From contig CABURR010000042.1 of the NCBI GenBank assembly GCA_902493985.1, forward strand, positions 1 to 18,685: a stretch of 18,685 nucleotides of DNA, written 5' to 3'. A program made the position numbers and the translations under genes. The first letter of the stretch is position 1. Every line of letters begins with the position of its first letter. This stretch comes from an uncultured Collinsella sp. Its GTDB lineage: Bacteria; Actinomycetota; Coriobacteriia; Coriobacteriales; Coriobacteriaceae. The notes under the pieces are model-generated. The model saw only the letters and a program-made list of their open reading frames with translations, had not been told where the DNA came from and ran no database searches. Positions 1 through 6,976 of the stretch are shown piece after piece.

Positions 1-559
1 CCCGCCGCTCGAAGAGCCCGTCGTGAAGCGCGTCATCCACACCACTGCCGACTTCTCGTACGCCGATTCCCTTGCGTTCACCCATGACGCCGCGCACTGT
101 GCGCTCGACGCACTGCGCGCAGGGGCCACGGTGCTCACCGACACGAACATGGCGCTCGCAGGCATAAGCAAGCCCGCGCTCGCGAAGCTTGGCTGCAAGG
201 CCGTATGCTACATGGCCGACCCTGATGTCGCCGCGGCTGCGCGCGCCGCGGGCACGACTCGCGCCGTTGCGAGCATGGACAAAGCTTGCGGCATCGAGGG
301 TCCGCTCATCGTGGCCGTCGGCAACGCTCCCACAGCACTTCTGCGCCTCGGCGAGCTCATGGACGCGGGGAAGATCGCGCCCGCGCTCGTCGTTGGGGTG
401 CCGGTCGGGTTTGTGAACGTTGTCGAGGCGAAAGAGGAGCTACTCGCACGACGCGTGCCGGCCATCGTCGCGAGGGGCCGCAAGGGCGGTTCGACCGTGG
501 CGGCCGCCATTATGAACGCGCTGCTCTACCAGATCACGCGCCCAGGCGGCCCGAAGTGA
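1..559 (+). CDS. cbiC: Cobalt-precorrin-8 methylmutase CbiC (5' end outside window)
   Basis: CbiC/CobH moves the methyl group from C-11 to C-12 of (cobalt-)precorrin-8 to give hydrogenobyrinate or cobyrinate, late in the corrin pathway in the cytoplasm. The frame is open to the window edge, so this is a partial gene. A GTG at 23 could be read as a start, but the residues before it (PPLEEPVV) continue the family's N-terminal region and no full-length protein would begin there. Visible family features are RVIHTTADF, which holds the catalytic histidine, then GNAPTALLRLGE, GVPVGFVNVVEAKE and the C-terminal ARGRKGGSTVAAAIMNAL. About 185 residues are present against roughly 210 in the family, so only a short N-terminal piece is missing. 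The stop overlaps the start of cbiJ by 4 bp (GTGA), which indicates translational coupling. GC content is visibly higher than in the genes after 1540. Confidence 0.93.
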   Translation, partial: PPLEEPVVKRVIHTTADFSYADSLAFTHDAAHCALDALRAGATVLTDTNMALAGISKPALAKLGCKAVCYMADPDVAAAARAAGTTRAVASMDKACGIEGPLIVAVGNAPTALLRLGELMDAGKIAPALVVGVPVGFVNVVEAKEELLARRVPAIVARGRKGGSTVAAAIMNALLYQITRPGGPK

Positions 560-1329
560 CGGCCCCCGCATCCGCGCCGGCGCTGCGCATCTTCGCCGGC
601 ACCACCGAGGGCCGCCTTCTGTGCGAATGGGCGAGCGGGGCGGGCATCCCCGCCCGTGCCTACGCGGCAACCGAGTACGGAGGCGAGCTTTTGGGCGAGC
701 TTCCGGGCATCGAGGTGCATGCGGGCAGGCTCGACGAGGCCGACATGGAGCGCGAGCTTTCCGGCGCGCGCATCGTCGTCGACGCCACGCACCCCTTCGC
801 TACGCTCGCAAGCGGCAACATCCGGGCCGCTTCGCTCGCCGTGGGTGCACGATGCCTGCGCCTTGCGCGCCCGGTCGAGGCGCTGCCCAAAGGCGTCGTG
901 TCGGTCGCGTCGATCGCCTGCGCGGCGCGCTTTCTCTCCGAGAACCCGGGTCGCGCGCTTCTCACGACGGGGAGCAAGGAGCTTGCTCCCTACACGCGCG
1001 TCGCCGATTTCGCGGAGCGCTTCTTCGTGCGTGTGCTCCCGCTGCCCGGTGCTATAACGAAGTGCATCGACGCGGGGTTCTCGCCGTCGCACGTCATCGG
1101 CATGCAGGGACCCTTCACCCGCGAGCTCAACGAGGCGATGCTTCGGCAGGTGGGCGCCCAGTGGCTTGTGACCAAGGACTCGGGAACCGTTGGCGGCACG
1201 GCCGAGAAGATCGCCTCCGCGCGCGGCGTGGGAGCGCGCTGTATTGTGGTCGCCCGTCCCGCCGAGGGAGGCGGAGCCCTTTCGCTTATGGATGTGGAAG
1301 ACGCGCTCTTACGGGAGTTCGCGCACTAG
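556..1329 (+). CDS. cbiJ: (Cobalt-)precorrin-6A reductase CbiJ/CobK
   Basis: This enzyme uses NAD(P)H to reduce (cobalt-)precorrin-6A to precorrin-6B. I chose the GTG at 556, inside the cbiC stop (GTGA overlap). It gives 257 residues, the usual family length; starts further upstream in this frame lie within cbiC and would add unrelated sequence. Family motifs in order are IFAGTTEGR near residues 12-20 (nucleotide-binding N-terminus), VDATHPFA (about 75-82), TTGSKEL, GMQGPFTRELNEAML and LVTKDSGTVGGTAEKI in the C-terminal half. It ends the plus-strand cobalamin operon in this window; the next gene is on the other strand. CbiC beside CbiJ is a typical cbi-cluster arrangement. Whether it belongs to the aerobic or anaerobic route cannot be told from these two genes alone. 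Confidence 0.93.
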   Translation: MTAPASAPALRIFAGTTEGRLLCEWASGAGIPARAYAATEYGGELLGELPGIEVHAGRLDEADMERELSGARIVVDATHPFATLASGNIRAASLAVGARCLRLARPVEALPKGVVSVASIACAARFLSENPGRALLTTGSKELAPYTRVADFAERFFVRVLPLPGAITKCIDAGFSPSHVIGMQGPFTRELNEAMLRQVGAQWLVTKDSGTVGGTAEKIASARGVGARCIVVARPAEGGGALSLMDVEDALLREFAH

Positions 1330-1375
1330 GCGCTCGCCGCGCCTGCGCGCCCTCCCGCCCGCGAAGAGGAGCGCC

Positions 1376-1450
1376 CCGAGCAAGCTCGACCCGTACAAGC
1401 CCGTCATCCGCCAATAGCTCGAGGACGACGCCCGGAACTGGCGCAAGCAG
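1376..1450 (+). pseudogene. Remnant of an IS21-family transposase (IstA-like)
   Basis: One reading frame encodes PSKLDPYKPVIRQ, then an amber stop at 1415-1417, then LEDDARNWRKQ. From memory of the family, this matches the segment after the helix-turn-helix of IS21 IstA transposases (pattern SKLDPYKP..D.WL..D...RKQRHT). The TAG sits exactly where tryptophan (TGG) is usual, so a single G-to-A change would explain it. The match stops after RKQ, and the expected RHTA is replaced by unrelated sequence leading into a palindrome. No IstB, terminal repeat or other transposase part is visible. It is a decayed fragment of about 75 bp, probably an old insertion scar. The assignment rests on recognising a short motif. 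Confidence 0.55.
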
Positions 1451-1459
1451 CCCTTCAAT

Positions 1460-1528
1460 AAGTTGCGGTGAAATAGTGTCTGTATTTGCTGCTAGATAGC
1501 ATATTTAGTCCCTAATTCACCGCAACTT
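1460..1528. repeat. Palindromic element / possible bidirectional terminator
   Basis: The arms at 1460-1472 and 1516-1528 are perfect 13-bp inverted repeats (AAGTTGCGGTGAA against its complement). Partial pairing continues about 9 bases further in, and the interior is AT-rich. It lies between the convergent ends of cbiJ and the efflux permease, so it could stop transcription from both sides. It has no long T-run, and it directly follows the transposase remnant, so a REP or MITE-like dispersed palindrome is equally possible. The rest of 1330-1540 holds nothing else recognisable. Confidence 0.6.
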
Positions 1529-1540
1529 GTTGGTGGTGGC

Positions 1541-2755
1541 TTACTGGTAGCGTAGGCACTCCACCGGGTCGAGCTTCGCCGCGCGGCGAGCGGGGTAGAA
1601 GCCAAAGATTACGCCGATGCCGACGGAGACGGCAAACGCGATCAACACTGTCGTAATGGAGAAGCTTGGCGTGATCGTCCCGGTAGCTCCAAACTCGCTC
1701 ATGATGCCCGAGCTTGCGGCAAAGAACGTGAGTCCCCATGCCAGCAGATAGCCAATCAGGACACCCAACAGTCCGCCGGTGACGCACAGCGCCGAGGACT
1801 CGGCCAAAAACTGGGCGGTGATATCGCGACGACTGGCGCCCAGAGCGCGGCGGATGCCGATCTCGCGGATGCGCTCAGTCACGTTGGTGAGCATCATGTT
1901 CATAATGCCGATACCGCCGACAAGCAGTGAGATGCTGGCAACAGCACCCATGATGAGCGAGAACGCGCCCATAAAGGAGTTAAGCGCATCGATGGCGCTT
2001 TTCATGGAGGTCGCCGATACACTGTCGTACTCATCATCCTCCGCGATGCCCTTCATCGCGCGCACCTTGGACTCGATGGTCTTACAAAGCTCATCCATGT
2101 CCGTGCCCTCGGCGGCAAGTGCCGTCACGCTGGGGAATGAAGGATTCTCGTCGCCAAACAGTCCGGAGATAGTTTCGCGTGGCATATACAGCGTGAGCGA
2201 GCCCATGGAGTCGCTGCCGCCATCAATCACGCCTACAATCTGCACCTCGCCGTTGGACACCTTGATGGTTTTCCCCAGCGCATCCTGTTCGTTGCCGTAA
2301 AGCTGATCGGCGCCGTTGCGGCTGATGAGCGCCACGCGCGAGCCTGACTGGGACTCGGCCTGGGAATAGGTGCGCCCCGCAACGAGCTTGCTGGCCCCCA
2401 CCGCGTCGAGCATGTCGCTATCGACACCTTGTGCCATGACGGTATAGCTTTTATCGCCGGTCTTATACTCGGTATACGCGCTGTCGACAATGCCGATCTG
2501 CTCTATCTGCGGCACCAGTTTTTGAAGCTTCTCGATGTCCGACTCGGTGAGTTCTTGCGACGAATAGATTTGCACCATGCGTGCCGCATTGAGGCCCAGA
2601 CTGTTGACCAGGCTGTTTTGGATACCGCCGATGAGCGAAGTCATGGCGATAACCGAGGCGATGCCGATGACAATGCCCAGGATGGTGAGCAGGCTGCGCC
2701 CCTTGTTGGCTTCGAGCGAGTGAAGGGCTTCCTGGATGAGATCGCGGGCGCTCAT
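1541..2755 (-). CDS. MacB/FtsX-type ABC transporter permease
   Basis: This is the permease of an efflux-type ABC transporter, probably working with the ATPase and adaptor encoded just upstream. It has 404 residues, typical for permeases with the ATPase on a separate chain. The N-terminal helix (about residues 20-40, LLTILGIVIGIASVIAM) is followed by a large extracytoplasmic MacB-type domain (about 45-265) and three C-terminal helices in the FtsX domain (about 270-400). The C-terminus FYPARRAAKLDPVECLRYQ is the standard ending of this family. The start ATG overlaps the ATPase stop by 4 bp (ATGA, 2752-2755), so the two are translationally coupled. The substrate cannot be read from sequence; relatives handle antimicrobial peptides, toxins or lipids. 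It resembles the B. subtilis YknXYZ layout. Confidence 0.9.
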   Translation of the reverse strand: MSARDLIQEALHSLEANKGRSLLTILGIVIGIASVIAMTSLIGGIQNSLVNSLGLNAARMVQIYSSQELTESDIEKLQKLVPQIEQIGIVDSAYTEYKTGDKSYTVMAQGVDSDMLDAVGASKLVAGRTYSQAESQSGSRVALISRNGADQLYGNEQDALGKTIKVSNGEVQIVGVIDGGSDSMGSLTLYMPRETISGLFGDENPSFPSVTALAAEGTDMDELCKTIESKVRAMKGIAEDDEYDSVSATSMKSAIDALNSFMGAFSLIMGAVASISLLVGGIGIMNMMLTNVTERIREIGIRRALGASRRDITAQFLAESSALCVTGGLLGVLIGYLLAWGLTFFAASSGIMSEFGATGTITPSFSITTVLIAFAVSVGIGVIFGFYPARRAAKLDPVECLRYQ

Positions 2756-3525
2756 GCCACCACTCCTTTCGGCGGGTTGGCGGAGGCGGAAATCATGGGC
2801 AGGTTATCTACAGCGCTGCGTAGGGTCCGCGGTGCATGTGGAATATACGCGCCGTCGTGAATGCGACCGTCGCGGATGGTCACGGCACGGTCGGCCTCGG
2901 CGGCGATGCCGGGGTCATGTGTGATAAGCACGATGGTTTTGCCGCGCTCCTGAAGTCTATGGAAGGTCTCCATCACAAGCGCTCCGGTGGCGGAGTCAAG
3001 GTTTCCCGTCGGCTCATCGGCCAGGATGATGGGCGGGTCATTGACAAGGGCGCGCGCGATGGCGACACGCTGCATCTGGCCGCCCGAGAGCTCGGATATG
3101 CGGTGGTCCCAGTGGTCGACGGGCAGCGTGACGGCCTGCAGCGCGTGCACGGCGCGCATTTCGCGCTGGCTACGGGGCACATTGGTGTAGGCCAGCGGCA
3201 GCATGACGTTTTCGATAACCGACAGGCGCGGCAGCAGGTTGAAACTCTGAAAGACAAAGCCAATGCTCAGGGCGCGAACTTCGGTGAGCTCGTCATCATC
3301 GAGCTCGGCCACGTTGACCCCTTGCAGATAGTAGTCGCCTGCCGTTGGCTTATCCAGGCAGCCTAGGATGTTCATGAGCGTTGATTTGCCCGAGCCCGAG
3401 GGGCCGGTAATGGCGACGAACTCGCCGGGTTCTGCCGCCAGGCTCACGTTGTGCAGGATGTGGGCGCAACCCGCCTCGCTCTCAAAAATGCGGTGCACGT
3501 TGCGGATGTCGATAACGGGACGCAT
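2752..3525 (-). CDS. MacB/LolD-type ABC transporter ATP-binding protein
   Basis: This cytoplasmic ATPase powers the neighbouring permease. All motifs are intact: Walker A GPSGSGKST (about residues 41-49), Q-loop FVFQSFNLLPRLS, signature ELSGGQMQRVAIARAL, Walker B ILADEPTGNLDS and H-loop LITHD. These sequences are characteristic of the MacB/LolD/FtsE clade rather than importers. The 257 residues include a C-terminal extension of roughly 30 residues beyond the usual core. The start codon overlaps the adaptor stop by one base (TAATG), and the stop overlaps the permease start, so all three genes should be translated as a coupled operon. Confidence 0.95.
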   Translation of the reverse strand: MRPVIDIRNVHRIFESEAGCAHILHNVSLAAEPGEFVAITGPSGSGKSTLMNILGCLDKPTAGDYYLQGVNVAELDDDELTEVRALSIGFVFQSFNLLPRLSVIENVMLPLAYTNVPRSQREMRAVHALQAVTLPVDHWDHRISELSGGQMQRVAIARALVNDPPIILADEPTGNLDSATGALVMETFHRLQERGKTIVLITHDPGIAAEADRAVTIRDGRIHDGAYIPHAPRTLRSAVDNLPMISASANPPKGVVA

Positions 3526-4961
3526 TACATGCCCTCATCGTCAGACATACTGCCCGAATCCGCGTTGTGGCCGCCGTCAGCTGTTGCGTCAGCTCCGGTG
3601 TCCATGACGAGGGTGTCGCCATCGCGCAGCTTGGTAACCGGCACGTTGGGGTTGATCTCGTTGCCCTGGTCGTCGCGCTTGACCTGTGTCTTGCCGACTA
3701 CGGCTTCGTTGTCGTTTTGCGTCACGACGGTCACCTTCACGCGACGGGTTTGCTTGCCCTCTTCATCAGTCGCCACGTTGACGTAATAGTGTTCGCCGTC
3801 TTCGGTCATGAGCGCCATCGTCGGCACCATCACCACGTCGTCGAGCTGCTCGGTCACCACCGATACCTCGGCCGTCATGCCCGGCTTCAGGCGCGCGTCG
3901 GGCGCCTCGATGAGAATGTCGACGTTAAAGGTTACGCTGCCGCCGCCACTGTTGGCGGCGTCGGAGTTTGCCACCGACGCGATAGCCGTGACGGTGCCCT
4001 GGCTCACGATATCGGGAAACGCGGGATACGTGACGTTGGCGCTCTGCCCAACGGCGATCTTGGCGATGTCCTTTTCGCCCACCTGCACGGTCACCTTCAT
4101 CTTGGACAGGTCGGCGATCTGCATGCACTGCTTGCCGCCGCTCGTATCGCTTTCGCCCATGATCATGCCGCCTGTAACCGTGGCGCCCACTTTGGCATTG
4201 AGCTCCACGATGCTACCCGAGCTCGGGGCCGTGACCGTGCGACTGGAGGCCTTGGCGTTCGCCTGGTCGAGGTTTGCCTGGGCCGAAGCGAGGCTGCGCC
4301 GCGCGGCCGATACGGCGTTCGTGTCCGCTGATGCGTCGGAGACGCCAGCCGCTGCGGAAGCTCCATCGACGTCCGTCGTTGGGGTGGCCTGAGCGGCAGC
4401 TGCGGCTTTCTTCGCATTAGCGAGGTCTTCTTGAGCGGCAGCAACTGCACGCTGCGCCTCGGCAACGTTGCGATCGAGCTCGTCGTTTTTAATGGTCATA
4501 AGCACGTCGCCCTCGTTTACGGATTGGCCCGCCTGCACGTTGATCGAATCGACCGTACCGTCGACAGAAGGGGAGACCACTGAGGACGAAATGGGTTTGA
4601 GCTGGCCTTTAGCCTCGACCGTTGTGGTAAACGTGCCCTCGGTCACCATGTCGGTCACAGGCTCGTTGTTGCCTGCGGGCCGTGCGTTGATGGCTAAGGT
4701 CACGACAACGGCGATGAGCACATTGGCGGCCACGACGCCGGCCGCAATGCCGCGTCGGATGAGCTTTTTGCGTCGACGTTCGGCACGTTTTGCCTTGAGC
4801 TTGGCATATGCCTCTTCATCGGAAATCTCGGTCGCATCGTTCGCGCGTCCGCTCTGCTTATCGGCATGTACGTTTGTAATCAGAGGAATCGTTTCGGTGA
4901 CATCTTCGGGCGTGTGCTCGGTATCATCCGGGCCCGGGGTGGTCGTGGGGACATTCGGCAT
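3525..4961 (-). CDS. MacA/HlyD-family efflux periplasmic-adaptor-type protein
   Basis: This membrane-fusion-type adaptor is expected to sit outside the membrane and assist the MacB-like permease. I chose the ATG at 4961 (MPNVPTTTPG) because AAGGAG lies 5 bases upstream; a longer in-frame start at 5024 would run through the hairpin at 4996-5025. The 478-residue protein has an acidic, proline/threonine-rich cytoplasmic tail (1-50), a basic stretch with RAERRRKKLIRR, one membrane helix (about 71-92), a lipoyl/biotinyl-like half-motif (VDSINVQAGQSVNEGDVL), an alanine-rich coiled-coil hairpin (roughly 165-245), the second lipoyl half (SGSIVELNAKVGATVTGG) and a beta-barrel region. It ends in an acidic Gly/Ser/Asp tail. 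It is the first gene of the efflux operon. Confidence 0.88.
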   Translation of the reverse strand: MPNVPTTTPGPDDTEHTPEDVTETIPLITNVHADKQSGRANDATEISDEEAYAKLKAKRAERRRKKLIRRGIAAGVVAANVLIAVVVTLAINARPAGNNEPVTDMVTEGTFTTTVEAKGQLKPISSSVVSPSVDGTVDSINVQAGQSVNEGDVLMTIKNDELDRNVAEAQRAVAAAQEDLANAKKAAAAAQATPTTDVDGASAAAGVSDASADTNAVSAARRSLASAQANLDQANAKASSRTVTAPSSGSIVELNAKVGATVTGGMIMGESDTSGGKQCMQIADLSKMKVTVQVGEKDIAKIAVGQSANVTYPAFPDIVSQGTVTAIASVANSDAANSGGGSVTFNVDILIEAPDARLKPGMTAEVSVVTEQLDDVVMVPTMALMTEDGEHYYVNVATDEEGKQTRRVKVTVVTQNDNEAVVGKTQVKRDDQGNEINPNVPVTKLRDGDTLVMDTGADATADGGHNADSGSMSDDEGM

Positions 4962-4966
4962 AGCGT

Positions 4967-4972
4967 CTCCTT
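4967..4972 (-). promoter_or_regulatory. Shine-Dalgarno of the efflux adaptor gene
   Basis: Reading on the minus strand, AAGGAG lies five bases before the ATG at 4961. It decides this start over the longer in-frame option at 5024. Confidence 0.75.
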
Positions 4973-4995
4973 TATAGAAAGTACCTCGATAAGTA

Positions 4996-5025
4996 TATGC
5001 GCCCACCGGTTGGGGTGGGCGCATA
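4996..5025 (-). terminator. Hairpin after the L,D-transpeptidase gene
   Basis: A perfect 12-bp stem (4996-5007 with 5014-5025) encloses a 6-base loop, about 70 bases past the transpeptidase stop and just before the efflux operon. The following bases on the minus strand (TACTTATC) form only a weak T-tract, so termination may be partial and read-through into the efflux operon is possible. Confidence 0.6.
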
Positions 5026-5093
5026 GAACGGTTTCTTTCGGAACTGTTAGATTGGTCGCAGCAGCTCCATGTTGTAGGGATGTGCGCGTTGCA

Positions 5094-6827
5094 CTACGAG
5101 TGGACAACCACGCACAGACCGACTTTGATGCAATCGTGAAGTGCCTTGGCGTCTGCCAGGCGCAGGTTGATGCAACCGTGGCTGCCGCACCACTTGTACG
5201 ACTCGGCGTTATCGAAGCTCTTGTCGTTTTGCCAGGTGGCATCGTGGAAGCCGATCATGTTGCCCTCAAACGGCATCCAGTAGCTCACCGGGCTCTCGTA
5301 TTTGGGCTTACCGGTCTCGGGGTCCTTGGCTCCGATCAGGGTGCTGCCGCCGTCGTTGCTGTTGATCTGCCACACGCCCTCGGGGGTGGCGTCTTCGCCC
5401 GGTTTGCCGGAAATAAAGTTGGCCTCCCAAACGATATTGCCGCTCTCGTCGTAATAGCGCGCGTGCTGCTCGGACAGATCGACATCGATATATGCCTTCC
5501 AGTCGGGTTCACCCTTTGCGGTAAAGGTGTCGGCTTTCTGGGAGTACTTGATCTCGATTTCGCCGGTCTGCTTGTTGTTAATGGCGTCCTCGACCTGCTT
5601 GGCGAGCGAGCTGCTGTCGATGGACCAACCAAAGTCGCCGCCTTCGACGGCGCACTGCTTGCCATCGGCGCGCGTCCACCAGCGAGTGGAGCCCACGGTA
5701 TTAAAGCCGTTGGCGAGCTCGGCTGCCCAGCTACTGATCTGCGACGTATCGAGCGTGGGGTTGGCCGGATCGGCAAAGCTGATCCACTGCAACACGGAGC
5801 TGCCGTCGACCTTTCCGGCATCCTCGCCGTTGAGCTTGAGGGTCACGTTGACGCCCAAGAAGTTGTTGGCGGCATCGCATGCGGCCTGAATCTGATCATC
5901 GGTCAGCGTTCCATTGAGCGGCTCATAGGCATCGTTGCCGAGCTTGGAAAGATCTACGGACTCGGCCAGCGAGGCAAGCTCGAGCTCAGCATACTTAATG
6001 ACATGCTCGCGGTTGATTTTCTCGTTGGAGCGCGCCTTCTCGACGGTAAACTTGCCGGCCTGCTCGTCATAGGAGCTATTGGCCTCGAACGTGCCCGAAC
6101 GGCCCTCGTTAAACTCGTCGATAGCGGCGCCCAGGTCCTCCTCAAACTTCTTTTGGTCAAAGGCGTCGGAGAGCATGGACAGGTCGACGTCTTGATCAAG
6201 ATCGACTTCGTTGGAGGTAGCGGTTGTTTTGGTCTTGCCGCTTAAGGATTCCACAAGGCGGACCGGCCAAATAAAGGCTTCGTTGTGGCTGATGATTTCT
6301 TTTGCGGCAGCTTCGCCGTCGACGATGGGCTCATCGGACTCGGGCTGATAGGTCCAGCTAAAGTCATCGCCTGTCACGGTGAGCTTATAGTGCTTCCATG
6401 CCGAGTTGACCTTGGTGGCGGCAGACGAAGCGTTGGAGAAGGAGGCGTCGACGCCGGCAATGGTGGTGTTGGGGTAGGCTACCTGCGAAAACGCTACGAC
6501 GCCTACGATATAGACAATGACGATTAGACCCAGGATGACAAAGAGCGTCGTCTTTTTGCCCGACTTATTGTTCTCGGCGGGTTTGCGCGCGGGGCCGCGA
6601 TCGCCTCGAGCGTGCGTGGGGGGCTGCTTGGGCGCATTGCCGTTTGCCTGGCGCTGCTGACGTTGTTGACGCTGCTGTCGCTGTTGGTTCGGGCGTTGGG
6701 AAGCGTTTGCCGCACCACGCTGCTGACCGTGGCTCGGCGCGATAGGACGCGGCGACTGAACGCCGCCGGTGTGCCTGCTCGGCTGCTGCGGATCGGGAAT
6801 CAGTTGAGTTCGATCGTTTTGCGACAT
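5094..6827 (-). CDS. Membrane-anchored L,D-transpeptidase with YkuD catalytic domain
   Basis: Enzymes of this family form 3-3 cross-links in peptidoglycan or attach proteins to it. The ATG at 6827 (MSQNDRTQLI) is preferred because AAGGA lies 10 bases upstream; the ATG at 6836 leaves only one base after it. The 577 residues comprise a cytoplasmic tail rich in Gln, Arg and Pro with a QQR repeat (about 48-60), a membrane helix (about 93-114), a long extracellular region with two segments resembling the VanW-linked PG_binding_4 domain (roughly 120-430), and a C-terminal YkuD domain. The catalytic motif SHGCINLRLADA has its nucleophile at about Cys552, with IGFHDATW upstream. It is transcribed alone or loosely with the efflux operon downstream. 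Confidence 0.92.
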   Translation of the reverse strand: MSQNDRTQLIPDPQQPSRHTGGVQSPRPIAPSHGQQRGAANASQRPNQQRQQRQQRQQRQANGNAPKQPPTHARGDRGPARKPAENNKSGKKTTLFVILGLIVIVYIVGVVAFSQVAYPNTTIAGVDASFSNASSAATKVNSAWKHYKLTVTGDDFSWTYQPESDEPIVDGEAAAKEIISHNEAFIWPVRLVESLSGKTKTTATSNEVDLDQDVDLSMLSDAFDQKKFEEDLGAAIDEFNEGRSGTFEANSSYDEQAGKFTVEKARSNEKINREHVIKYAELELASLAESVDLSKLGNDAYEPLNGTLTDDQIQAACDAANNFLGVNVTLKLNGEDAGKVDGSSVLQWISFADPANPTLDTSQISSWAAELANGFNTVGSTRWWTRADGKQCAVEGGDFGWSIDSSSLAKQVEDAINNKQTGEIEIKYSQKADTFTAKGEPDWKAYIDVDLSEQHARYYDESGNIVWEANFISGKPGEDATPEGVWQINSNDGGSTLIGAKDPETGKPKYESPVSYWMPFEGNMIGFHDATWQNDKSFDNAESYKWCGSHGCINLRLADAKALHDCIKVGLCVVVHS

Positions 6828-6837
6828 CGTATGCATA

Positions 6838-6842
6838 TCCTT
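6838..6842 (-). promoter_or_regulatory. Shine-Dalgarno of the L,D-transpeptidase gene
   Basis: AAGGA on the minus strand lies ten bases before the ATG at 6827 and only one base before the ATG at 6836. This favours the internal start, though ten bases is at the long end of normal spacing. Confidence 0.5.
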
Positions 6843-6884
6843 CGATTTTCGCCTTGCGGTTCATCGTGTTTTTACTGGGCTTGC

Positions 6885-6890
6885 ATTATA
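6885..6890 (-). promoter_or_regulatory. -10 box for the L,D-transpeptidase gene
   Basis: A consensus TATAAT on the minus strand lies about 58 bases before the chosen start. No good -35 hexamer appears 16-18 bases upstream and there is no TGn extension, so the call rests on the -10 box and its position. Confidence 0.45.
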
Positions 6891-6936
6891 GCGATTGCCC
6901 TGCTGTTTGTGGTACGGAAACGGTGGCATTCAAAAG

Positions 6937-6958
6937 AGGTGGGACATTTGTCCCACCT
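6937..6958 (-). terminator. Hairpin after the L-serine dehydratase gene
   Basis: A perfect 10-bp inverted repeat (AGGTGGGACA) around a central TT starts 19 bases after the sdaA stop. On the minus strand it is followed by CTTTTG, a short T-tract. It probably terminates the sdaA transcript. The rest of 6837-6976 holds the promoter region of the transpeptidase gene. Confidence 0.6.
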
Positions 6959-6976
6959 TTGAGTCGTTCTTTGCCG

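Noticed and set aside
286..555. Long upstream extension of the cbiJ frame
   Set aside because: The extension lies wholly within cbiC, and its translation is Arg-rich shadow sequence; the GTG at 556 gives the normal family length.
4866..6245. 459-codon open frame antisense to the L,D-transpeptidase gene
   Set aside because: It crosses the hairpin at 4996-5025 and has no domain or ribosome-binding site; treated as a shadow.
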